NCBI GenBank assembly: GCA_964036045.1
Contig: OZ038379.1
Span: 186,396,495 to 186,460,494, forward strand
Length of the DNA: 64,000 nucleotides
Reading direction: 5' to 3'
Source: Eutreptiella sp. 'Long Island Sound 2002'
Taxonomy: Eukaryota > Euglenozoa > Euglenophyceae > Eutreptiales > Eutreptiaceae
A model generated the notes under the pieces. It was not told where the DNA came from and did not search any database. It saw only the letters and a program-made list of their open reading frames with translations. Numbering within the stretch: the stretch's first letter is position 1; the number at the start of each line of letters is the position of its first letter. The position numbers and the translations under genes were made by a program. Shown here one piece after another: positions 27,601 to 38,959 of this stretch.

Positions 27601-30600
27601 ACGGCGCAGGGCATGGGGCACCACAGGCTACGGCGCAGGGCATGGGACACCACAGGCTACGGCGCAGGGCATGGGACACCACAGGCTACATCGCAGGGCA
27701 TGGGACACCACGGGCTATGGCGCAGGGCATGGGATACCACAGGCTACGGCGCAGGGCATGGGACACTGCAGGCTACGGCGCAGGGCATGGGACACCGTAG
27801 GCTACGGCGCAGGGCATGGGACACCGTAGGCTACGGCGCAGGGCATGGGACACCACAGGCTACAGCGCAGGGCATGGGACACCGTAGGCTACGGCACAGG
27901 GCATGGGACACCACAGGCTACGGCGCAGGGCATGGGACACGACAGTCTACGGCGCAAAGCATGGGACACCGCAGGCTACGGCGCAGGGCATGGGACACCA
28001 CAGGCTACGGCCTAGGGCATGGGACACCGCAGGCTACGGCGCAGGGCATGGGAAACCACAGGCTACAGCGCAGGGCATGGGACACCGCAGGCTACGGCGC
28101 AGGGCATGGGACACTGCAGGCTACGGCGCAGAGCATGGGACACCGCAGGCTATGGCGCAGGGCATGGCACACCACAGGCTACGGCGCAGGGCATGGGACA
28201 CTGCAGGCTACGGCACAGGGCATGGGACACCGCAGGCTACGGCGCAGGGCATGGGACACCACAGGCTACGGTGCAGGCCATGGGACACTGCAGGCTACGG
28301 CGCAGGGTATGGGACACCACAGGCTACGGCACAGGGCATGGGACACCGTAGGCTACCATGCAGGGCATGGGACACCACAGGCTACAGCGCAGAGCATGGG
28401 ACACCAGAGGCTACGGCGCAAGGCATGGGACACCACAGGCTACGGCGCAGGGCATGGGAAACCACAGGCTACAGCGCAGGGCATGGGACACCGCAGGTTA
28501 CGGTGCAGGGCATGGGACACCACAGGCTACGGCGCAGGGCATGGGACACCACAGGTTACGGCGCAGGGCATGGGAGACTGCAGGCTACGGCACAGGGCAT
28601 GGGACACCGCAGGCTACGGCGCAGGGCATGGGACACCACAGGCGACGGCGCAGGGCATGGGACACCTTAGGGTACGGCGCAGGGCATGGGACACCGTAGC
28701 CTGCGGCGCAGGGCATGGGAAACTACAGGCTACAGCGCAGGGCATGGGATACCGCAGGCGACGGCGCAGGGCATGGGACACTGCAGGCTACAGCGCCGGG
28801 CATGGAACACCACAGGCTACGGCGCACGGGCATGGGACACTGCAGGCTACGGCACAGGGCACGGGACACCGCAGGCTACAGCGCACGGGCATGGGATACT
28901 GCAGGCTACGGCACAGGGCATGGGACACCACAGGCTACGGCGCAGGGCATGGGACACTGCAGGCTACGACGCAGGGCATGGGACACCGTAGGCTACGGCG
29001 CAGGGCATGGGACACCACAGGCTACGGCGCAGGGCATGGGACATCACAGGCTATGGCGCAGGGCATGGGATACCACAGGCTACGGCACAGGGCAAGGGAC
29101 ACCACAGGCTACGGTGCAGGGCATGGGACACCGCAGGCTACAGCGCAGGGCATGGGACACCACAGGCTACGGTGCAGGGCATGGGACACCGCAGGCGACG
29201 GCGCAGGGCATGGGATACCACAGTCTACGGCGCAAGGCATGGGACACCGCAGGCTACATCGCAGGGCATGGGACACCACAGGCTACGGCGCAGGGCATGG
29301 GACACCGTAGGCGACGGCTCAGGGCATGGGACACCGCAGGCTACGGCGCAGGGCATGGGACACCACAGGCTACGGCGCAGGGCATGGGACACTGCAGGCT
29401 ACGGCGCACGGCATGGGACACCGTAGGCTACGGCGCAGGGCATGGGACACCACAGGCTACGGCGCAGAGCAAGGGACACCGCAGGCTATGGCGCAGGGCA
29501 TGGGACACCACAGGCTACGGCGCAGGGCATGGGACACCACAAGCTACGGCGCAGGGCATGGGACACTGCAGGCTACGGCGCAGGGCATGGGACACCACAG
29601 GCTACGGTGCAGGCCATGGGACACTGCAGGCTACGGCGCAAGGCATGGGACACCGCAGGCTACGGCGCAGGGCATGGGAAATTACAGGCTACGGCACAGG
29701 GCATGGGACGCCGCAGGCTACGGCGCAGGGCATGGGACACCGCAGGTTACGGTGCAGGGCATGGGACACCACAGGCTACGACGCAGGGCATGGGACACCG
29801 TAGGCTACGACGCAAGGCATGGGACACCACGGGCTACGGCGCAGGGCATGGGACACCGCAGGTTACGGTGCAGGGCATGGGACACCACAGGCGACGGCGC
29901 AGGGCATGGGACACCACAGGTTACGGCGCAGAGCATGGGACACTGCAGGCTACGGCACAGGGCATGGGACACCGCAGGCTACGGCGCAGGGCATGGGACA
30001 CCACAGGCGACGGCGCAGGGCATGAGACACCTTAGGCTACGGCGCAAGGCATGGGACACCGTAGGCTACAGCGCAGGGCATGGGAAACCACAGGCTACGG
30101 CGCAGGGCATGGGACACCGCAGGCTACAGCGCAGGGCATGGGACACTGTAGGCTACGATGCAGGGCATGGGACACCGCAGGCTACGACGCAGGGCATGGG
30201 AAACCGCAGGCTACGGAGCAGGGCATGGGACACCGCAGGCTATGGCGCAGGGCATGGGATACTACAGGCTACGGCGGAGGGTATGGGGCACCGCAGGCTA
30301 CGGCGCAGGGCATGGGACGCCAAGGCTACGGTGCACGGCATGGGACACCGCAGGCTACGGCGCAGGGGATGGGACACCACATGGGAAACCACAGGCTACG
30401 GCGCAGGGCATGGGACACCACAGGCTACGGCGCAGGGCATGGGACACCGTAGGCTACGGCACAGGGCATGGGACACCACAGGCTACAGCGCAGGGCATGG
30501 GACACCACAGTCTGAGCGCGCGGCATGGGACACCGCAGGGTACAGCGCAGGGCATGGGACACTATAGGCTACGGCGCAGGGCATGGGACACCACAGGCTA

Positions 30601-31700
30601 CGGCGCAGGGCATGGGACACCACAGGCTACGGCGCAGGGCATGGGACACCGCAGGCTACGGCGCAGGGGATGGGACACCACAGGCTATGGCGCAGGGCAT
30701 GGGACACCGCAGGCTACAGCGCAGGGCATGGGACACCGCAGGCTACGGCGCAGGGCATGGGAAACCACAGGCTACGGCGCAGGGCATGGGACACCACAGG
30801 CTACGGCGCAGGGCATGGGACACCGCAGGCTACGGCGCAGGGCATGGGACACCGCACGCTACGGCGCAGGGCATGGGACACCACAGGCTACGGCGCAGGG
30901 CATGGGAAACCACAGGCTACGGCGCAAGGCATGGGACACCGTAGGCTACGGCGCAGCGATGGGACACCGCAGGCTACAGCGCAGGGCATGGGACACCACA
31001 GGCTACGGTGCAGGGCATGGGACACTGCAGGCTACAGCACAGGGCATGGGACACCACAGGCTACGGCGCAGGGCATGGGACACCGCAGGCTACGGCGCAG
31101 GGCATGGGACACCGCAGGCTACAGCGCAGGGCATGGGGCACCGCAGGCTACGGCGCAGGGCATGGGACACCACAGGCTACGGCGCAGGGCATGGGACACC
31201 ACAGGCTACAGCGTAGGGTATGGGACACCGCAGGCGACGGCGCAGGGCATGGGGCACCACAGGCTACGGCGCAGGGCATGGGACACCACAGGCTACGGCG
31301 CAGGGCATGGGACACCACAGGCTACATCGCAGGGCATGGGACACCACGGGCTATGGCGCAGGGCATGGGATACCACAGGCTACGGCGCAGGGCATGGGAC
31401 ACTGCAGGCTACGGCGCAGGGCATGGGACACCGTAGGCTACGGCGCAGGGCATGGGACACCGTAGGCTACGGCGCAGGGCATGGGACACCACAGACTACG
31501 GCGCAGGGCATGGGACACCGTAGGCTACGGCACAGGGCATGGGACACCACAGGCTACGGCGCAGGGCATGGGACACGACAGTCTACGGCGCAAAGCATGG
31601 GACACCGCAGGCTACGGCGCAGGGCATGGGACACCACAGGCTACAGCCTAGGGCATGGGACACCGCAGGCTACGGCGCAGGGCATGGGAAACCACAGGCT
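24700..31700. repeat. Higher-order repeat, ~3.55-3.64 kb, two copies
   Basis: Landmarks in 24.7-28.0 kb recur in 28.3-31.7 kb at offsets of 3,549 and later 3,636 bases. Examples are the CACAGTCTGAGCGCGCGGC unit at about 26,950 and 30,500 and the GGCGCAGCGATGGGACACC unit at about 27,400 and 30,950. The offset changes by whole 29-bp steps, as expected from slippage or unequal exchange. Confidence 0.7.
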
Positions 31701-33329
31701 ACAGCGCAGGGCATGGGACACCGCAGGCTACGGCGCAGGGCATGGGAAACCACAGGCTACGGCGCAGGGTATGGGACACCACAGGCTACGGCGCAGGGCA
31801 TGGGACACCGCAGGCTACGGCGCAGGGCATGGGACACTGCAGGCTACGGCGCAGGCCATGGAACACCACAGGCTACGGCGCAGGGCATGGGAAACCACAG
31901 GCTACGGCGCAAGGCATGGGACACCACAGGCTACAGCGCAGGGCATGGGACACCGCACGCTACGGCGCAGGGCATGGGACACCGCAGGCTACAGCACAGG
32001 GCATGGGGCACTGCAGGCTACGGCGCAGGGCATGGGACACCGCAGGCTACAGCACAGGGCATGGGGCACCACAGGCTACGGCGCAGGGCATGGGACACCG
32101 CAGGCTACGGCGCAGGGCATGGGACACCACAGGCTACAGCGCAAGGTATGGGACACCACAGGCGACGGCGCAAGGCATGGGACACTGCAGGCTACAGCGC
32201 AGAGCATGGGACACCACAGGCTACGGCGCAGGGCATGGGACACCACAGTCTACGGCGCAGGGCATGGGACACCACAGGCTACGGCGCAGGGCATGGGAAA
32301 CCACAGGCTACGGCGCAGGGCATGGGACACTGCAGGCTACGGCGCAAGGCATGGGACACCGTAGGCTACGGCGCAAGGCTTGGGACACCGTAGGCTACGG
32401 CGCAGGGCATGGGACACCAAAGGCTACGGCGCAGGGCATGGGACACCGCAGTCTACAGCACAGGGCATGGGACACTGCAGGCTATGGCGCAGGGCATGGG
32501 ACACCGCAGGCTACGGCGCAGGGCATGGGACACTGCAGGCTACAGCGCAAGGCATGGGACACCGCAGGCTACAGTGCAGGGCATGGGGCACAACAAGCGA
32601 CGGCGCAGGGCATGGGACATCACAGGCTACAGCGCAGGGTATGGGACACCACAGGCGACGGCGCAGGGCATGGGACACTGCAGGCTACGGCGCAGGGCAT
32701 GGGACACCGCAGGCTACGGCGCAGGGCATGGGACACCACAGGCTACGGCGCAGGGCATGGGACACTGCAGGCTACGGCGCAGGGCATGGGACACCACAGG
32801 CTACGGCGCAGGTCATGCGACACCACAGGCTACGGCGCAGGGCATGGGACACCACAGGCTATGGCGCAGGGCATCGGATACCACAGGCTACGGCGCAGGG
32901 CATGGGACACCGCAGGCTACGGTGCAGGGCATGTGACACCGCAGGCTACAGCGCAAGGCACGGGACACCGCAGGCTACAGCGCAGGGCATGGGACACCGC
33001 AGGCTACGGCGCAGGGCATGGGACACCACAGTCTATGGCGCAAGGCATGGGACACCGCAGGCTACATCACAGGGTATGGGACACCGCAGGCTACAGCGCA
33101 GGGTATGGGACACCACAGGCGACGGCGCCGGGCATGGGACACCGCAGGCTACGGCGCAGGGCATGGGACACCACATGCTACGGCGCAGGGCATGGGACAC
33201 TGCAGGCTACGGCGCAGGGCATGGGACACCACAGGCTACGGCGCAGGGCATGGGACACCGCAGGCTACAGCGCAGGGCATGGGACACCACAGGCTACGGC
33301 ACAGGGCATGGGACACCACAGGCTACGGC

Positions 33330-36300
33330 GCAGGGCATGGGACACCGCAGGCTACGGCGCAGGGCATGGTAAACCACAGGCTACAGCGCAGGGCATGGGA
33401 CACCGCACGCTACGGCGCAGGCCATGGAACACCACAAGCTACGGCGCAGGGTATGGGACACCACAGGCTACGGCGCAGGGCAAGGGATACCGCAGGCTAT
33501 GGCGCAGGGCATGGGACACCGCACGCTACGGCGCAGGCCATGGGACACCACAGGCTACGGCACAGGCCATGGGACACCACAGGCTACGGCGCACGGCATG
33601 GGACACCGTAGGCTACGGCGCAGGGCATGGGACACCGCAGGCTACGGCGCAGGGCATGGGACACCACAGGCTACGGCGCAGGGCATGGGACACCGCAGGC
33701 TACAGCGCAGGGCATGGGACACCACAAGCTACGGCGCAGGGCATGGGACACCGTAGGCTACGGCGCAGGGCATGGGACACCGCAGGCTACGGCGCAGGGC
33801 ATGGGACACCACAGGCTACGGCGCAGGGCATGGGACACCGCAGGCTACAGCACAGGGCATGGGACACCACAGGCTACAGCGCAGGGCATGGGACACCGCA
33901 GGCTACGGCGCAGGGCATGGGACACCACAGGCGACGGCGCAGGGCATGGGACACCGCAGGCTACGGCGCAGGGCATGGTAAACCACAGGCTACAGCGCAG
34001 GGCATGGGACACCGCAGGCTACGGCGCAGGGCATGGGACACCGCAGGCTACGGCGCAGGGTATGGGACACCACAGGCTACGGCGCAGGGCAAGGGATACC
34101 GCAGGCTACGGCGCAGGGCATGGGACACCGCACGCTACGGCGCAGGCCATGGGACACCACAGGCTACGGCACAGGCCATGGGACACCACAGGCTACGGCG
34201 CACGGCATGGGACACCGCAGGCTACGGCGCAGGGCATGGGACACCGCAGGCTACGGCGCAGGGCATGGGACACCACAGGCTACGGCGCAGGGCATGGGAA
34301 ACCGCAGGCTACAGCACAGGGCATGGGACACCACAAGCGACGGCGCAGGGCATGGGACACCGTAGGCTACGGCGCAGGGCATGGGACACCGCAGGCTACG
34401 GCGCAGGGCATGGGACACCACAGGCTACGGCGCAGGGCATGGGACACCGCAGGCTACAGCACAGGGCATGGGACACCACAAGCGACGGCGCAGGGCATGG
34501 GACACCACAGGCTACAGCGCAGGGCATGGGACACCACAGGCGACGGCGCAGGGCATGGGACACCACAGGCTACAGCGCAGGGCATGGGACACCGCAGGCT
34601 ACGGCGCAGGGCATGGGACACTGCAGGCTACAGCGCAAGGCATGGGACACCACAGGCTACAGCGCAGGGTATGGGACACCGCAGGTGACGGCGCAGGGCA
34701 TGGGACACTGCAGGCTACGGCGCAGGGCATGGGACACCGCAGGCTACGGCGCAGGCCATGGGACACCACAGTCTACGGCGCAGGGCATGGGACACCACAG
34801 GCTACGGCGCAGGGCATGGAAAACCACAGGCTACGGCGCAAGGCATGGGACACTGCAGGCTACGGCGCAGGGCATGGGACACCACAGTCTACGGCGCAGG
34901 GCATGGGACACCACAGGCTACGGCGCAGGGCATGGAAAACCACAGGCTACGGCGCAGGGCATGGGACACCGCAGGCTACGGCGCAGGCCATGGGACACCA
35001 CAGTCTACGGCGCAGGGCATGGGACACCACAGGCTACGGCGCAGGGCATGGAAAACCACAGGCTACGGCGCAGGGCATGGGACACTGCAGGCTACGGCGC
35101 AGGGCATGGGACACTGCAGGCTACGGCGCAGGGCATGGGACACCGTAGGCTACGGCGCAGGGCATGGGACACCACATGCTACGGCGCAGGGCATGGGACA
35201 CCGCAGGCTACATCACAGGGTATGGGACACCGCAGGCTACAGCGCAGGGTATGGGACACCACAGGCGACGGCGCCGGGCATGGGACACCGCAGGCTACGG
35301 CGCAGGGCATGGGACACCACATGCTACGGCGCAGGGCATGGGACACTGCAGGCTACGGCGCAGGGCATGGGACACCGCAGGCTACGGCGCAGGGCATGGT
35401 AAACCACAGGCTACAGCGCAGGGCATGGGACACCGCACGCTACGGCGCAGGCCATGGAACACCACAAGCTACGGCGCAGGGTATGGGACACCACAGGCTA
35501 CGGCGCAGGGCAAGGGATACCGCAGGCTACGGCGCAGGGCATGGGACACCGCACGCTACGGCGCAGGCCATGGGACACCACAGGCTACGGCACAGGCCAT
35601 GGGACACCACAGGCTACGGCGCACGGCATGGGACACCGTAGGCTACGGCGCAGGGCATGGGACACCGCAGGCTAAGGCGCAGGGCATGGGACACCACAGG
35701 CTACGGCGCAGGGCATGGGACACCGCAGGCTACAGCGCAGGGCATGGGACACCACAAGCTACGGCGCAGGGCATGGGACACCGTAGGCTACGGCGCAGGG
35801 CATGGGACACCGCAGGCTACGGCGCAGGGCATGGGACACCACAGGCTACGGCGCAGGGCATGGGACACCGCAGGCTACAGCACAGGGCATGGGACACCAC
35901 AGGCTACAGCGCAGGGCATGGGACACCGCAGGCTACGGCGCAGGGCATGGGACACCACAGGCGACGGCGCAGGGCATGGGACACCGCAGGCTACGGCGCA
36001 GGGCATGGTAAACCACAGGCTACAGCGCAGGGCATGGGACACCGCAGGCTACGGCGCAGGGCATGGGACACCGCAGGCTACGGCGCAGGGTATGGGACAC
36101 CACAGGCTACGGCGCAGGGCAAGGGATACCGCAGGCTACGGCGCAGGGCATGGGACACCGCACGCTACGGCGCAGGCCATGGGACACCACAGGCTACGGC
36201 ACAGGCCATGGGACACCACAGGCTACGGCGCACGGCATGGGACACCGCAGGCTACGGCGCAGGGCATGGGACACCGCAGGCTACGGCGCAGGGCATGGGA

Positions 36301-37200
36301 CACCACAGGCTACGGCGCAGGGCATGGGAAACCGCAGGCTACAGCACAGGGCATGGGACACCACAAGCGACGGCGCAGGGCATGGGACACCGTAGGCTAC
36401 GGCGCAGGGCATGGGACACCGCAGGCTACGGCGCAGGGCATGGGACACCACAGGCTACGGCGCAGGGCATGGGACACCGCAGGCTACAGCACAGGGCATG
36501 GGACACCACAAGCGACGGCGCAGGGCATGGGACACCACAGGCTACAGCGCAGGGCATGGGACACCACAGGCGACGGCGCAGGGCATGGGACACCACAGGC
36601 TACAGCGCAGGGCATGGGACACCGCAGGCTACGGCGCAGGGCATGGGACACTGCAGGCTACAGCGCAAGGCATGGGACACCACAGGCTACAGCGCAGGGT
36701 ATGGGACACCGCAGGTGACGGCGCAGGGCATGGGACACTGCAGGCTACGGCGCAGGGCATGGGACACCGCAGGCTACGGCGCAGGCCATGGGACACCACA
36801 GTCTACGGCGCAGGGCATGGGACACCACAGGCTACGGCGCAGGGCATGGAAAACCACAGGCTACGGCGCAAGGCATGGGACACTGCAGGCTACGGCGCAG
36901 GGCATGGGACACCACAGTCTACGGCGCAGGGCATGGGACACCACAGGCTACGGCGCAGGGCATGGAAAACCACAGGCTACGGCGCAGGGCATGGGACACC
37001 GCAGGCTACGGCGCAGGCCATGGGACACCACAGTCTACGGCGCAGGGCATGGGACACCACAGGCTACGGCGCAGGGCATGGAAAACCACAGGCTACGGCG
37101 CAGGGCATGGGACACTGCAGGCTACGGCGCAGGGCATGGGACACTGCAGGCTACGGCGCAGGGCATGGGACACCGTAGGCTACGGCGCAGGGCATGGGAC
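33330..37200. repeat. Higher-order repeat, 2,030 bp x 2
   Basis: Two blocks of exactly 70 units (70 x 29 = 2,030) are almost identical. The rare GCATGGTAAACC unit is at 33,364 and 35,394, and again at 33,973 and 36,003. The second copy ends about 60 bases before the TIR-flanked insertion. Confidence 0.85.
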
Positions 37201-37252
37201 ACCACATGCTACGGCGCAGGGCATGGGACACCGCAGGCTACGGCGCAGGGCA

Positions 37253-37264
37253 TGGGACACCGCA
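37253..37264 (+). other. Target-site duplication, left copy
   Basis: TGGGACACCGCA lies immediately before the insertion and is repeated immediately after it at 38,960-38,971. The sequence is part of the 29-bp unit, so the duplication is judged by its phase: 12 bases of the unit are present twice, which simple array continuity would not give. Confidence 0.6.
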
Positions 37265-37702
37265 GGGGTCATCAATATCGTTAATTTCGGACATAGTGTT
37301 GATTCGCCTACTTTTGGGGGGTCCTAAAAAGGGGGGGATTATTCAAAAAATGACACCTAAAATTTGACCCTTGGAAAAAGGGAGGGGTTTTCTCTATTGT
37401 ACGAAAAGTTGGACGTAAACCGGCAAATTCGGACAAAAAGTTAGACAAAAGTGGTTTGCACCCAATGTTCTATGCAACATACTCAAGGCAAGGACGCGGT
37501 GGCCTAAGGGGTAAGCATTTAGGAAGCGGGCTCCTCCATTCTAAGCCCTCACCACGCTGCAGAGCTGGTGCCTAACGCCGCCCACACCCCCTGCCAGGAG
37601 GGGGGCCGTTTCCTCAATTGCATCGGCCATGCAGCCCACGGCCCCAAACAGACTGCATGCATTGGCGACACATCGCGTAGTTCATGAAGAAGTGCAATGG
37701 CA

Positions 37703-37843
37703 GATCCTTCCAGGGCTAGGCATGGCCCCATACCCCCACAACGACCGTTTCTAGTGTACTTCATTCGAACATTACCGGATTTCATCAGCAGCTGATCCTC
37801 CAAGGGCTAGGCATGGCCCCGTACCCCCACACCGACCGTATCT
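37703..37843 (+). repeat. Partial 91-bp tandem duplication in the insertion
   Basis: About 50 bases around AGGGCTAGGCATGGCCCC are present at 37,703-37,752 and again at 37,794-37,843 with about 90% identity. No function is apparent. Confidence 0.7.
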
Positions 37844-37960
37844 GCAAACAAAATCACAGCGAAGAAGTCCTGCACACAATCACTTTCAACTGGCAGGGGA
37901 GGCCGTATTCACAGGAAATGCGGGGTCACGGCCCTCACGACCCAATAGCACCCGTCAAAG

Positions 37961-38707
37961 CTACTGCCTTGCCCGTTTCGCACTGTGGGCCACAGGCTGC
38001 GATGCTGTGCGCCTCTTTGCGGCAGGTTTGGCAGAGGGTTGCTGAGTACTTGAGATGCGAGTAGAGGTCTTGGTGTACTTCTTCGTGCGTCCTGTTCCCA
38101 CAACAGGCATACCATCAGGGGTTGAGGACGAAGTACAAGATGTCGATGACGAAGAAGAAGTGTTAGCCTTGATGCCATGGTTTACAAGGTCCTCAATACA
38201 CTTGAAGTGCACCAAGAAGACCCCGGGCCGGGGAAGACGCTTGGACCCATGCACGTCAATGTAGAACGTATTCCCATGGTGACGACCAAATGCAACGCAC
38301 TGATCGCCGTACTGCGGCACATGCATCACATAAATGCCCTCATCATGGGTGGCCGTCAATTCCGCTGTGATGGCTTGCATCGTATCGCACCATCGTACTT
38401 GTTGTTGTGTCACTTTGAGGTCGTTCCACTTCAATACCCTCGGAACGTCTTGGGCTGAAATAATAGCCGTGCCTTGTGCAGCACCCCAAAGGCCTGCAGC
38501 TGCACTACCAATACACAGCCCACGGAGGAGACCAAATTGTGTAAGGGGGAGGGTGCCTGACGCAGCACCAGCGGCCAACAAGAGGGATGATGTGGCCAGA
38601 CCCATGCGGGCCCCAAAAACATCCAAGGAGTCCACATTGTACTTGCATGCAATAGCGCGGCAACGTATGTCCCCAAGAAGAAAAGAGTGCAATTCATTAT
38701 GATTCAT
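37961..38707 (-). CDS. Uncharacterised protein carried by the insertion
   Basis: The frame gives 248 residues from the ATG at 38,707 (MNHNELHSF). In-frame ATGs at 38,740 and 38,749 would add 11 or 14 residues, and the frame is open a little further. Residues 35-83 are small and hydrophobic (Ala/Gly/Leu-rich) and could form one or two membrane helices. Residues 124-180 form a compact block (IYVMHVPQYGDQCVAFGR, then YIDVHG, then a Phe/Val/His-rich stretch). Residues 183-248 are a Ser/Thr-rich linker followed by a basic tail (KPAAKRRTA, SAKRARQ) like a nuclear localisation signal. I do not recognise a family. The CVAF-x8-YIDVH pattern faintly recalls the second half of papain-fold proteases, but no nucleophile motif supports that. 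It lies on the lipase strand inside the inferred intron and is the only gene in the insertion. Confidence 0.55.
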   Translation of the reverse strand: MNHNELHSFLLGDIRCRAIACKYNVDSLDVFGARMGLATSSLLLAAGAASGTLPLTQFGLLRGLCIGSAAAGLWGAAQGTAIISAQDVPRVLKWNDLKVTQQQVRWCDTMQAITAELTATHDEGIYVMHVPQYGDQCVAFGRHHGNTFYIDVHGSKRLPRPGVFLVHFKCIEDLVNHGIKANTSSSSSTSCTSSSTPDGMPVVGTGRTKKYTKTSTRISSTQQPSAKPAAKRRTASQPVAHSAKRARQ

Positions 38708-38959
38708 TGAACTAAGGTGAATTGCAGAACTGAAATGCATATGCAACATGATGCAAAGGAAGATACAAGAGTACAAGTAGGGTCGCCTATTAAGGGTTTA
38801 CCATTGTCAACACCGCCACCTAGCTGTTAGCTGCGAAAAAAAGGGGGGGTTTTGTTGATGCGCATAATGTCCGTTTTCACTAGTTTCGGGGGCTTGGAAA
38901 AACCCGGGGGGTTTGCCCCAACCATCATGATGTCCACCAATCCCAAAGTCGATGACCCC

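Larger units (their letters stand above)
6999..37264. repeat. 29-bp minisatellite, left block (~1,043 units)
   Basis: A continuous head-to-tail array of a 29-bp unit. Its core is CTACGGCGCAGGGCATGGG and its tail is ACACC, then G or A, then CAGG. G+C is about 69%, and the plus strand is strongly A-over-T (7 A, 2 T per unit). Units differ mainly at three CpG positions. Because 29 is not a multiple of three, every plus-strand frame reads the same 29-residue peptide repeat (MGHRRLRRRAWDT..., TGYGAGHGTPQATAQG) with few stops, giving open frames up to about 1,450 codons. The minus strand carries a TAG in most units. The array contains larger tandem duplications. A few units of 26, 28 or 30 bases occur (for example GGGACGCCAAGGCTACGG near 9,278). 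Confidence 0.98.
37265..38959. mobile_element. TIR-flanked insertion inside the minisatellite
   Basis: This 1,695-bp island interrupts the array. Its left end starts GGGGTCATCAATAT and its right end, read inward on the minus strand, starts GGGGTCATCGACTT. Both ends have GGACAT at positions 25-30, and about 25 of the first 40 positions match. A 12-bp direct repeat of array sequence flanks it. Inside are a partial 91-bp tandem duplication (37,703-37,843) and one minus-strand ORF. The ends also carry G-run-rich stretches. No transposase is visible, so it looks like a non-autonomous element or a captured fragment of a larger one. I cannot name the superfamily. A 12-bp duplication is longer than usual for common cut-and-paste families. 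Confidence 0.65.

Noticed and set aside
6999-37264. A CRISPR array (29-bp repeat length)
   Set aside because: Units are directly adjacent without spacers, they vary at CpG sites, and the surrounding genes are eukaryotic with introns.
37494-37560. A tRNA or tRNA-derived SINE head (GGTGGCCTAAGGGGTAAGC)
   Set aside because: An A-box-like word is present, but there is no pairing acceptor stem, no proper T arm and only a weak B box.
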